DNA of 33,927 nt from Rufibacter sediminis (lineage in GTDB: Bacteria > Bacteroidota > Bacteroidia > Cytophagales > Hymenobacteraceae): the NCBI RefSeq assembly GCF_014269285.1, contig NZ_JACOAF010000035.1:1-33927 (forward strand), in the 5' to 3' direction. The notes beneath the pieces were generated by a model that did not search any database, had not been told where the DNA came from, and saw only the letters and a list, made by a program, of their open reading frames with translations. How positions within the stretch are numbered: position 1 is the stretch's first letter; each line of letters begins with the position of its first letter. Shown in pieces: positions 1-7,044 of this stretch. Both the position numbers and the translations under genes were made by a program.

Positions 1-71
1 CCGAACAGAGAAGTTAAGCCCCGCCGAGCCGATGGTACTGCGGTCACACGCGGGAGAGTAGGTAGCCGCCA
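1..71 (+). rRNA. rrf: 5S ribosomal RNA, 3' portion
   Basis: The window opens inside a 5S rRNA gene. The stretch CCGAACAGAGAAGTTAAGCC followed by the GATGGTACTGCGG arm and the GGGAGAGTAGGTAGCCGCC 3' strand are hallmark 5S sequences. About 71 nt of a roughly 115-nt gene are present and the 5' part lies before the window. It is presumably the last gene of an rRNA operon transcribed left to right. The exact 3' end is estimated. Confidence 0.93.
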
Positions 72-83
72 ACCCCCTTATGA

Positions 84-120
84 GCAGCCCCCCTGGTAAC
101 AGGCGGGGCTGTTCGCGTTT
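84..120 (+). terminator. Probable intrinsic terminator of the rRNA operon
   Basis: CAGCCCC pairs with GGGGCTG around a loop containing TGGTAACA, directly after the 5S 3' end and followed by a modestly T-rich tail. The T-run is weak, so the assignment rests mainly on the GC-rich stem and its position. Confidence 0.55.
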
Positions 121-171
121 ACACGGGTACCGGGGAAGAGAAGGGGGACGGAAGCGAACGTGAAGGAGGTA

Positions 172-198
172 GGTTTTCAGGAAATAGCCCCGGAACGC
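172..198 (+). repeat. Interspersed palindrome, right half only (copy 1)
   Basis: GTTTTCAGGAAATAGCCCC followed by GGAACGC matches the centre and right half of the intergenic palindrome family. The left half is degenerate. Confidence 0.45.
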
Positions 199-267
199 AT
201 AAACCTAGACGAACGGCTCGGAAAGGCTTCCGCGGTAACTGCCTCTGCTCAGGCAAACAACCGCTTA

Positions 268-305
268 GTGTTTCAAGCGTGTTTTCAGGAAACGACATCG
301 AAACG
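268..305 (+). repeat. Interspersed palindrome (copy 2)
   Basis: GTGTTTC, then the GTTTTCAGGAAAC centre, then GAAACG. Arms and centre follow the family pattern, but the GGCC blocks are lost. Confidence 0.6.
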
Positions 306-386
306 TGAGTAGCCTTGCAATGTAGCCTTTTGTAAGCTCATCTATCTCTTGCATATGATCCCACAGCCGCTATTCCATTATACCCG

Positions 387-437
387 TCCAAAATGAAAGG
401 GTGCCGTTACTCAGTAGCGGCACCCTTTCATTTTGGA
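387..437. terminator. Perfect 20-bp-arm hairpin, candidate bidirectional terminator
   Basis: The arms 387-406 and 418-437 are exact reverse complements of 20 bp. The loop-side bases 407-410 and 414-417 extend the pairing (one G-T pair), leaving a 3-nt loop. An A-rich 5' flank and a T-rich 3' end of the stem resemble a bidirectional intrinsic terminator. No gene lies immediately on either side, so what it terminates is unknown. Confidence 0.5.
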
Positions 438-558
438 GTAGATATGGTGATCGCCGAGTTGCTGCGTCTCTGCAGTGGAAGCATTCGTTCCCTAGGTGTT
501 CTTAGCTATTAGTTCACCTAGCCCTTGTCAGGCTTCATCCTTTCCCACATGCTTACCA

Positions 559-599
559 AAAGTGAGGCTCCCCGATCCATGATCAGGGAGCCTCACTTT
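559..599. terminator. Second strong hairpin, candidate terminator
   Basis: AAAGTGAGGCTCCC (559-572) pairs exactly with GGGAGCCTCACTTT (586-599). One mismatch follows, then GATC/GATC pairing (574-577 with 581-584) around a 3-nt loop. It is AT-rich at the stem base and its sequence is unrelated to the 387-437 hairpin. It could be a terminator or the end of a small RNA. Confidence 0.45.
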
Positions 600-873
600 A
601 TACTTTCCTCTCCTCTTCAGCCTTGAACCGCTCAGCTCTGCCTACAGCCTACCGCCCGCGGCCACGGCCAACAGGGTACCCTCGTCCTGGTGGCGCACGG
701 CCGACTCCTGCAAGTCACCCGGAGTCAGATACTATTATAGATCTATCAAATGGGTGTGCAAGTCCTATCTACTACTTTGCTAATCAATCTGTGAAATAAA
801 ATCTATATATTTTATAAAACCAAAGCAACCCTTCCAGAATTTACTACGTGATGGGTACGCAAAATCGGAATCA

Positions 874-1440
874 GTGATAGGTACGGACAGCGACATACTT
901 GTAGCAATGGTGCAGGGTTGTTTGACCAACAACCGGGAGGCACAAAGAAAGCTATACCAGCATTTCTATGGCTATGCTATGAGTATATGTGTGCGGTATT
1001 CAAAGGATGCAGAAGAGGCGAGGGAAGTCCTGAACGACGGGTTTATGAAAGTTTTCACCAAACTAAAGCACTATGACCAGAAGAAGCCTTTCAAAGCGTG
1101 GTTGAGACGTGTCATGATCAACACCGCTCTTGACAATTACCGACATAACCTCAAACACTACCACACTGCTGACCTTGAACTGGCTCCTCCAGTTGCAGAT
1201 GCCTCAGACGTGGTAAGCGAACTGAATTATGCCTATCTGATGGAACTGATCCAGCAACTTTCGCCGGCTTATAGAACGGTTTTCAACCTGTACGTCATAG
1301 ATGGGTACACCCACGAAGAAATTGCTGAGATACTGGGCATTTCTTCCGGAACCTCTAAATCGAACCTATCCAAAGCCCGAGCCAACCTGAGGGAAGTCTT
1401 AAAAAAAAATAGAGTAAATGAACTGGAACAATATATCTGA
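874..1440 (+). CDS. RNA polymerase sigma factor, ECF/sigma-70 family
   Basis: This 188-residue protein has the two-domain layout of ECF sigma factors. Region 2 covers about residues 20-90, with the core-binding/-10 recognition helix around AWLRRVMINTALDNYRH. Region 4 covers about 122-178 and contains the helix-turn-helix GYTHEEIAEILGISSGTSKS. It should direct RNA polymerase to a small stress or envelope regulon and probably to its own operon. The start is GTG at 874. No in-frame ATG lies upstream, and the next ATG (907) would cut conserved N-terminal helix residues. The downstream membrane protein overlaps it by 23 nt, the usual translationally coupled arrangement for a sigma factor and its inhibitor. 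Family assignment is secure; the regulon is unknown. Confidence 0.93.
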   Translation: MIGTDSDILVAMVQGCLTNNREAQRKLYQHFYGYAMSICVRYSKDAEEAREVLNDGFMKVFTKLKHYDQKKPFKAWLRRVMINTALDNYRHNLKHYHTADLELAPPVADASDVVSELNYAYLMELIQQLSPAYRTVFNLYVIDGYTHEEIAEILGISSGTSKSNLSKARANLREVLKKNRVNELEQYI

Positions 1441-2758
1441 CGAAGAGCTGGACCGCCTTTTCAAGGCCTCTGCAGATAACTTCGATCCACCATTTGATCC
1501 GGAGGGCTGGAAAGCCATGGACCAGAAGTTGGAGCAAGTCCAGCCACGTGTCAGATGGTTCAAATACGCTATCCTCTTACTTTGCTTAGTTGCTTTCATC
1601 AGTCTTTTCACTTTCCATCAACTCAATAACTCAGATTCAGAGCGGCTAAGCGATGATGGAATTCAAAAGGAATCATCTACCCAGCCGGAGTTTTTAGGTC
1701 AAAATGAGGAAAACAGCTTTAAAACAGAATCTAATAATCAGCAGAATAGAAGTAAAGCAGCATCAACAAATAATACGTTTGAGGCGAAGAGTAGTGCCTT
1801 GGATGTTTCAGCAACAAAGAAACAAGTTGGATCTTCTGCCAAGAGAGTGCCCCAACCTTTACCATCTTTGTCTAGAGACTCAATAGCTCCTAGAAGCACA
1901 GTAGAAAGGAATCAAAGGAAATTACAGTCCCAACCTAAGCTACTGTTAGGTGCATCGATCAGAAATAAAGACCAGGATCGCAGATCAAACGGATCAGAAG
2001 TAGAAAGTGAAAACAGCAACGAATTCTCGCTGTTAGAGTCCAGAAGCGGATTAGGCGAAAGTCAGGAGACGAGCCTAGTTCCGGAAGTTCTGGAAGCTGC
2101 TTTCATAGATGTACCACAAGTGGATTCATTGAAGCAAGTAGAAGAAAACCAGCAGAATAAACTGGAACGACCAGCATTTCTGAGTTCTGTTCAGGTTGCG
2201 ATTGTTTTTGCCCCGGATGTAACGACCGTTAAGTTCAAAGACCCTGACGCGGTAAGTGCAAATGCCGGCCTCTTGGTGGGTATTCCGCTTAGCCGTAGGT
2301 TGAGCTTGGTGAGCGGGGTGGTCTGGGCGAACAAGGTGTATAGCGCCCGAGCCGAGGATTATGCATTCAACAATGGCTACACATACACCGCTCCGGTGGA
2401 AGCTACCTGTCGGGTGCTTGACATTCCGGTGAACCTCCGGTACAGAGTACTGGAGGCAGGCCGCAACTCCCTGGCGGTGCAAGCGGGACTCTCCAGTTAC
2501 ATCATGCTGCACGAGGAATACAGTTCGGGTTCCGGCGGGTACGGCTCTTATCCTTATTACAAGGAGGTGTCCAATAAAAATCGGCACTGGTTCTCTGTTC
2601 AGAATGTGTCTCTGGTGTATACCCGAACGTTATCCCCGTTTTTCTCCCTGGGAGTAGAACCCTTCGTGAAAATCCCCTACAGCGGAATTGGGGACGGAAA
2701 AGTGAAACTAACAAGCGCCGGGGTTTTCTTCTCGGTGGGCTATACGATAAAGCGCTAA
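1418..2758 (+). CDS. Probable dual-membrane-spanning anti-sigma factor with C-terminal beta-barrel
   Basis: Three parts are visible in this 446-residue protein. A short acidic cytoplasmic head (about 1-46, NISDEELDRLFKASADNFD) is typical of proteins following ECF sigma genes in Bacteroidota. A single membrane helix lies at about 47-67. A Ser/Asn/Gln/Glu-rich, low-complexity linker of about 180 residues leads to a C-terminal ~195-residue region of alternating beta-strands ending in aromatic/Arg residues (GVFFSVGYTIKR), as in small outer-membrane barrels. Such a protein could span both membranes, like the Dma anti-sigma factors described in Bacteroides thetaiotaomicron. The head would hold the upstream sigma factor while the barrel senses the outer membrane. 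The 23-nt overlap with the sigma gene supports partnership. The function is inferred from architecture, not from a profile search. Confidence 0.72.
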   Translation: MNWNNISDEELDRLFKASADNFDPPFDPEGWKAMDQKLEQVQPRVRWFKYAILLLCLVAFISLFTFHQLNNSDSERLSDDGIQKESSTQPEFLGQNEENSFKTESNNQQNRSKAASTNNTFEAKSSALDVSATKKQVGSSAKRVPQPLPSLSRDSIAPRSTVERNQRKLQSQPKLLLGASIRNKDQDRRSNGSEVESENSNEFSLLESRSGLGESQETSLVPEVLEAAFIDVPQVDSLKQVEENQQNKLERPAFLSSVQVAIVFAPDVTTVKFKDPDAVSANAGLLVGIPLSRRLSLVSGVVWANKVYSARAEDYAFNNGYTYTAPVEATCRVLDIPVNLRYRVLEAGRNSLAVQAGLSSYIMLHEEYSSGSGGYGSYPYYKEVSNKNRHWFSVQNVSLVYTRTLSPFFSLGVEPFVKIPYSGIGDGKVKLTSAGVFFSVGYTIKR

Positions 2759-2867
2759 CCTCAGAATTATCCAGAATTGACACGTCAGGGCAGCACGCTT
2801 CAAAAGTGCTGAGTGGTATGCTTTTGCCTTTACTTTTCTTCCCAAACCCCATGTAACCCTTCTTCTT

Positions 2868-3335
2868 ATGAAAACCACTACCCATCTTTTCCGTTTGGCC
2901 TTCGGCCTATTCGTAACCTTGTCTTTTGCCCTGGCCAGTTGCAGCAGCGATGATGACGATGATGATCAGCCCAGCAACATCGTTCAGTTACAGAACAGCA
3001 CTTTGACCCCTGATCAGGAAGAACACACGGTGATCTCCACCGCTACGGGTACGTTTTCCGGAACCTACGACCGAACCACCAAGATCATCACCTACAACAT
3101 CTCCTGGAACGGCATCACGCCCATCAACATGCACTTTCACCGGGGAGAGCTGAAGAAGAGCGGCCCGGTGGTGATTCCCATTGATGGCCCTTACACCAGC
3201 GCCATTACCAATGCCAAAACTCCGCCGCTCACGGAGGCCCAGGAAACCGAGATGCTGGCGGGTTTATGGTACGTGAATGTTCATAGCGACCAATACAAGA
3301 ACGGCGAGATACGGGGGCAGGTAAGACCTCAGTAA
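2868..3335 (+). CDS. CHRD domain lipoprotein
   Basis: The 155-residue product starts with a lipoprotein signal peptide (lipobox LASC, Cys25) followed by an Asp-rich tether. The rest is one CHRD domain: TATGTFSGTYD, then the NMHFHRG and WYVNVHSDQYKNGEIRGQV motifs. CHRD domains are beta-sandwich modules of unclear biochemical role, first recognised in chordin and common in bacterial secreted proteins. The two His-containing motifs are typical and may bind a metal. The gene stands 63 nt before the cytochrome lipoprotein and may share its transcript. Family call is firm, function unknown. Confidence 0.88.
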   Translation: MKTTTHLFRLAFGLFVTLSFALASCSSDDDDDDQPSNIVQLQNSTLTPDQEEHTVISTATGTFSGTYDRTTKIITYNISWNGITPINMHFHRGELKKSGPVVIPIDGPYTSAITNAKTPPLTEAQETEMLAGLWYVNVHSDQYKNGEIRGQVRPQ

Positions 3336-3398
3336 CCGCTTTTTTACCTCCAATTTTCATCAAGGCCTATCCTGATTCCCAACCTAAAATTTGTTCCC

Positions 3399-3794
3399 AT
3401 GAAAAGGTACGTACACTTGTTTCTGATTGTGCTCACGTCGTCGCTGGCGCTGTTGGCCGCCTGTAAAGACGATAAAGAGGAGGAGATCACTCCTAACAAC
3501 CCCAATAATCCGCAGCAACAGCAATGTGATACCGGTTCCGTCACGTTTTCCAGCACGGTGTCAGGCATCATCAGTACCAATTGCCTGGCCTGCCACAGTG
3601 CGGCCATGGCCCAGGGAGGGATGATTCTGGATACCTATGCCCGGGTGAAAACCGCCGCCGACAACGGGAAACTGATGGGAGTGATCACGCACGCCGCCGG
3701 GTTTTCGCCCATGCCCAAGGGAGGCCCTAAACTCTCCGACTGCAACATCGCCAAGATCAAGAAATGGGTAGATGATGGGGCACCCAATAACTGA
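3399..3794 (+). CDS. Single-haem cytochrome c-like lipoprotein
   Basis: The 131-residue protein has a type II signal peptide (lipobox LAAC, Cys22), a Pro/Asn/Gln-rich tether and one covalent haem site, CLACH (Cys62, Cys65, His66). Met105 in FSPMPKGG is the likely distal ligand. Cys43 and Cys115 could form a disulphide. The C-terminal helix IAKIKKWVDDGAP is the standard end of this class of small cytochromes. It probably shuttles electrons in the periplasm or at the outer membrane. The YceI-like gene starts 7 nt after its stop (using the ATG at 3802), so the two are very likely co-transcribed. Electron donor and acceptor are unknown. Confidence 0.9.
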   Translation: MKRYVHLFLIVLTSSLALLAACKDDKEEEITPNNPNNPQQQQCDTGSVTFSSTVSGIISTNCLACHSAAMAQGGMILDTYARVKTAADNGKLMGVITHAAGFSPMPKGGPKLSDCNIAKIKKWVDDGAPNN

Positions 3795-3801
3795 GAAAGC
3801 C

Positions 3802-4374
3802 ATGGCCAGATCTGTCATCTTACTGGGAATAGTGCTGCTGTGCCGTCTTTCCCCGCCTGCCGTGGCGCAGAGCCGGTATTTTACCAGAACAGGGCACATT
3901 TCTTTCTTCTCCAAGGCTCCGCTGGAAGACATTGAAGCAAGCACCAAGCAAGTGGTTTCTTTTCTGGACCTTAAAACCGGTGAAATGGTGTTTTCCGTGC
4001 CCATGAAAATGTTCCAGTTCCGGAAGTCTTTGATGCAGGAGCATTTCAATGAGAACTACGTGGAGTCAGACAAGTATCCCAAGGCCACTTTTAAGGGCAA
4101 GGTGGTAAACATCCAGAGCGTGAACCTGGCGCAGGACAACCTCTACAAAGTGCTGATAGAAGGAGTGCTGACCATACACGGCGTGGACCGACCGGTACGT
4201 ACCGAGGGAACCCTGGAAGTAAAGAACAAGCAAATGGTCGGGAAATCAACGTTCTCGGTCACCCCGCAGGAATTCAACATCGAGATTCCGTTTCTGGTGA
4301 AAGAGCATATCGCCAAGCGCATTGACATCACTGTGAATGTAGTGTATGTACCTTACGTGGAGAAGAGCCTATGA
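3802..4374 (+). CDS. YceI family periplasmic protein
   Basis: The open frame extends up to 3772, but the ATG at 3802 begins a clean signal peptide (MARSVILLGIVLLCR... ending AVAQ) and avoids overlap with the cytochrome gene, so it is preferred (190 residues). The mature part has the YceI lipocalin-like pattern: GHISFFSKAPLEDIEA near the start, the DKYPKATFKG strand, LTIHGVDRPV, and the FSVTPQEFNIEIP end. YceI proteins bind polyisoprenoid or other amphiphilic ligands in an extended barrel. In Bacteroidota they commonly sit beside cytochromes and DUF5777 proteins, as here. The next gene overlaps its stop by 4 nt (ATGA), indicating translational coupling. Confidence 0.9.
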   Translation: MARSVILLGIVLLCRLSPPAVAQSRYFTRTGHISFFSKAPLEDIEASTKQVVSFLDLKTGEMVFSVPMKMFQFRKSLMQEHFNENYVESDKYPKATFKGKVVNIQSVNLAQDNLYKVLIEGVLTIHGVDRPVRTEGTLEVKNKQMVGKSTFSVTPQEFNIEIPFLVKEHIAKRIDITVNVVYVPYVEKSL

Positions 4375-5267
4375 AAGAAAGGAAGATGATCTTTTTGGTG
4401 GCTTTTCTCTCCGTTTGGTGCATTTCTACGGCGGCGGCGCAGGAAGATCTACTGAAATTGGCCCAGGAAAATGACAGCGCACGAGTCGAGCACATCAGTG
4501 CCACCTTCAAAGCCACCCGCCTCATCAACGGGCATACCGTGGAAACAAACGGCGCCGGCACCCTGCTTTTCCTGATCTCCCACCGCTTTGGCACGCTTAA
4601 CAGCGGCGCCTACAACTTCTGGGGCTTGGATCAGTCCACCATCCGGTTGGCGTTGGAGTACGGAGTAACCGATCGGTTCACGGTGGGCGCGGGAAGGAGT
4701 TCGTTGGAGAAGACCTTTGACGGGTTCCTGAAGTACAAAGTCCTGCAACAGAAAACCACGGGCTCGCCGGTGACCGTCACTGCTTTTACCAGTGCCGCTG
4801 TCAAAACCCAGGACTGGGTTGATCAAGAAAAGGACTTTGAATTCGCGCATCGGCTTACCTACACGTATCAGCTGCTAGTGGCCCGCAAGTTCTCTGATCG
4901 GCTGTCACTGCAACTGGCGCCCACCGTGGTGCACCGCAATCTGGTAGAGACCGGTTTGGGCGAGACCCGGGTGTACGCCATGGGGGCAGGTGGAAGGTTC
5001 AAACTCAGCAAACGAACGTCTTTCAATGCCGAGTACTTCTATCTCTTGCCCGACGGCGCGGCCGATCAGTTCAAGAACAGTTTGTCGCTGGGCTTTGACA
5101 TTGAGACCGGCGGGCACGTCTTCCAGCTGATGTTCACCAATTCACAGGGTATGATTGAGAAATTCTTCATCCCCAGAAACGCGGGCGGCTGGTCCTCGGG
5201 TGACATTTACTTTGGCTTCAACATCTCGCGGGTCTTTAACCTCGGAAAGAATAAAGGAGAATGGTAA
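4371..5267 (+). CDS. DUF5777-like outer-membrane beta-barrel protein
   Basis: The 298-residue protein starts with a signal peptide ending near TAAAQ. It continues with amphipathic beta-strands typical of an outer-membrane barrel: NGAGTLLFLISHRFGTLNSG, ALEYGVTDRFTVGAGRS, FKLSKRTSFNAEYFYLLPDG, and a C-terminal GDIYFGFNISRVFNL strand. The pattern matches what is annotated as DUF5777, a family of unknown function usually encoded with YceI and cytochrome proteins. It overlaps the YceI stop by ATGA and is followed by a terminator, so it is the last gene of the unit. It may form an outer-membrane pore or scaffold for the cytochrome and YceI partners; that role is inference. Confidence 0.82.
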   Translation: MKERKMIFLVAFLSVWCISTAAAQEDLLKLAQENDSARVEHISATFKATRLINGHTVETNGAGTLLFLISHRFGTLNSGAYNFWGLDQSTIRLALEYGVTDRFTVGAGRSSLEKTFDGFLKYKVLQQKTTGSPVTVTAFTSAAVKTQDWVDQEKDFEFAHRLTYTYQLLVARKFSDRLSLQLAPTVVHRNLVETGLGETRVYAMGAGGRFKLSKRTSFNAEYFYLLPDGAADQFKNSLSLGFDIETGGHVFQLMFTNSQGMIEKFFIPRNAGGWSSGDIYFGFNISRVFNLGKNKGEW

Positions 5268-5283
5268 TGTAAAGGTTTACCAA

Positions 5284-5317
5284 GAAAAGGGCCTCTGATT
5301 TTCAGGGGCTTTTTTTG
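5284..5317 (+). terminator. Intrinsic terminator after the DUF5777-like gene
   Basis: AAAAGGGCCTCTGA pairs (with two mismatches) with TCAGGGGCTTTTTTT, starting 17 nt after the stop codon and ending in a run of seven T. This is a standard rho-independent form closing the 3399-5267 unit. Confidence 0.8.
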
Positions 5318-5335
5318 TGAAGTAAAATCAAGCGA

Positions 5336-5375
5336 GCGTTTTTATGGCCGTTTTCTAAAAAGAAGCCTTAAAATA
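5336..5375 (+). repeat. Interspersed palindrome (copy 3)
   Basis: GCGTTTTTATGGCCGTTTTC then TAAAAAGAAGCCTTAAAATA. Both halves of the family pattern are clear. It lies between convergent genes. Confidence 0.75.
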
Positions 5376-5463
5376 GACCGTGTCTGTGGCGGTTTGCAAG
5401 CCAAAAACGTGAACTACTCTCATCTGGACACCCCTCTGTAACGGCTCTAGGCTTTAAATTAAA

Positions 5464-5517
5464 ATAGGTTGTGTTTCTGGCCTTCTTTTTAAAAAGGAGG
5501 CCAGAAACACAACCTAT
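5464..5517. repeat. Interspersed palindrome, extended near-perfect form (copy 4)
   Basis: The arms 5464-5483 and 5498-5517 are exact 20-bp reverse complements, with TTTTT/AAAAA at the centre and one C-G plus one T-G pair between. The result is essentially a 54-bp uninterrupted palindrome. The core GTTTCTGGCC...GGCCAGAAAC follows the family pattern. It could act as a bidirectional terminator for the convergent genes on either side. Confidence 0.85.
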
Positions 5518-5566
5518 AAACTTGAGTGATAAACTGCGTTGAGGTGGTCGAAAACCAAGGACAGCA

Positions 5567-6814
5567 TCAGCGCTTAGGGGATATTCTCCAAAGTTCGCCA
5601 TTGGATTGGTCGGTGACCACGTAAAGTGCTCCATCGGGTCCTTGTTTTACGTCCCTGATGCGTTGGTTGCGGTCTTTGAGCAGGTGCTCCTCGCCGGTGA
5701 CTTTGTTGTTCTCAATTTTGAGCCGCACCAGGAATTTGTCTTTGAGTCCGCCAACAAACAGGTTGTTCCGCCATTCCGGAAACGCCGTTCCGGTGTAGAA
5801 TTGGGCACCCGAAGGGGCAATCACGGGGTCCCAGTAATACACGGGCTGTTCAAATCCCGCTTTGGCGGTAACAGCGTTAGGCACCGGGCTGCCCGAGTAT
5901 TCTTCGCCGTAGGTGACCAGCGGCCAGCCATAGTTTTTCCCTTTCTCTACCAGGTTCAGTTCATCGCCTCCCTGCGGGCCCATTTCCACAATCCATAACT
6001 TCCCTTCCGCGTCAAACGCCGAAGACTGCACGTTGCGGTGCCCCACACTCCAAATCTCCGGCAGCGCTCCGGCTTGTCCTGTAAAGGGGTTGCCCGGAGC
6101 GGCGGCTCCGTCTGAGGTAATCCGGAGCACTTTGCCCATGTGGCTGTCCATGTGCTGGGCCTGCGGCCGAATCTCCAGATCTGAACGCTCACCTAAGGTC
6201 ACGTACAGCATGCCGTCTGGCCCGAACGCCAAGCGCGAGCCGTAGTGCATGGTGCCGTTGTAGGTGGGCATTGCCCTGAAAATCACCCGCACGTCGCTCA
6301 AACTTTTCCGGTCTGTAGACAGTACGCCGCGGGCCACACTGGTTGCGTTCCCGCCTGACCGTGGTTCGGCAAAACTCCAGAAGATGGTGTTGTTAGAGTT
6401 GAAGTTAGGACTAAGCGCCACATCCAGCAAGCCTCCCTGCCCGCGCGCATCCACCGCCGGTAAGCCGGTAATGGGCTCGCTCACCGTGCCCGTCGCCGAC
6501 ACAATGCGCAAGCGCCCTGGTTTTTCGGTGACCAAAAGGGAACCGTCTGGCAAAGGCTCTACTGCCCATGGTTTTTCCAGTCCTTTGGTGATCACCTCTA
6601 CCGTAATGGCGGTGGCCGAGGTCATGGCGCAGGCTCGGGTTTGCCCGGCAAACGCTGGTTTTTGCTCTGGAGCGTTGGCCTGTCGGGTTTCCAGGGGAGA
6701 GCAGTTGCCGGAAGTCTGGTCTGGATCATCCTGCGAAATTTCCTTGTTGGTACACGCGGTGCCCAGCGTCACCAGAACAAGAGCGGCGTAAAGTACTTCT
6801 TTGGATAGGCGCAT
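5567..6814 (-). CDS. PQQ-dependent aldose (glucose/sorbosone-type) dehydrogenase, lipoprotein
   Basis: The 415-residue protein has a lipoprotein signal (lipobox LGTAC, Cys21). A six-bladed propeller of the glucose/sorbosone dehydrogenase family begins at about residue 70 (KGLEKPWAVEPLPDGSLLV). Family landmarks are RLAFGPDGMLYVTLGERSD, the LPEIWSVGHRNVQSSAFD segment, GPQGGDELNLVEKGKNYGWP, and a C-terminal QGPDGALYVVTDQSNGELWR. Relatives such as Escherichia coli YliI oxidise soluble aldoses using pyrroloquinoline quinone. No PQQ biosynthesis gene is in the window, so the cofactor must come from elsewhere. It is monocistronic, convergent with the DUF5777 unit and divergent from the FUSC-type gene. 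Substrate range cannot be read from sequence. Confidence 0.92.
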   Translation of the reverse strand: MRLSKEVLYAALVLVTLGTACTNKEISQDDPDQTSGNCSPLETRQANAPEQKPAFAGQTRACAMTSATAITVEVITKGLEKPWAVEPLPDGSLLVTEKPGRLRIVSATGTVSEPITGLPAVDARGQGGLLDVALSPNFNSNNTIFWSFAEPRSGGNATSVARGVLSTDRKSLSDVRVIFRAMPTYNGTMHYGSRLAFGPDGMLYVTLGERSDLEIRPQAQHMDSHMGKVLRITSDGAAAPGNPFTGQAGALPEIWSVGHRNVQSSAFDAEGKLWIVEMGPQGGDELNLVEKGKNYGWPLVTYGEEYSGSPVPNAVTAKAGFEQPVYYWDPVIAPSGAQFYTGTAFPEWRNNLFVGGLKDKFLVRLKIENNKVTGEEHLLKDRNQRIRDVKQGPDGALYVVTDQSNGELWRISPKR

Positions 6815-6971
6815 AGCGGTAGAAGTTAAAGATGAACTGGAGTTGTATGGAAAAAGAATGCCCTCAGTACCAAGGCTCTGCTTGGTATCCTCCTTTCTTT
6901 AACTCAGTTTTACCTTAGAATGTTTACCGTAGAAGAGTAAGCCGAAGGCACTTACGGAACGAGTGCGCGCT

Positions 6972-6993
6972 GTTTCCGGAGTCGCTTTAAAAC
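6972..6993 (+). repeat. Interspersed palindrome, right half only (copy 5)
   Basis: GTTTCCGGAGTCGCTTTAAA followed by AC fits the centre and right half of the family. No clear left arm is seen. It lies in the divergent gap between the sugar dehydrogenase and the FUSC-type gene, so it is not positioned as a terminator. Confidence 0.4.
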
Positions 6994-7044
6994 ATAATGC
7001 CCGAAAGACCAACCTTGCCGGACTGGAAAAAGTAAGAATACCTT

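Larger units (their letters stand above)
122..873. other. Gene-free stretch between rRNA operon and sigma factor
   Basis: No ORF with convincing coding character was seen in these ~750 nt. It holds two degenerate members of the interspersed palindrome family (near 172-198 and 268-305), two long unrelated hairpins (387-437 and 559-599), and an AT-rich zone (about 730-840) that presumably carries the sigma factor promoter. No exact match to the Bacteroidota TAnnTTTG element could be placed with confidence. Confidence 0.6.

Noticed and set aside
387..599. The two hairpins as a tRNA or CRISPR feature
   Set aside because: No tRNA cloverleaf or anticodon arm is present, and the two hairpins differ in sequence with no regular spacer array.
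5368..5634. 88-codon - strand ORF overlapping the sugar dehydrogenase 3' end
   Set aside because: It spans the 54-bp palindrome and overlaps a well-supported gene on the same strand.
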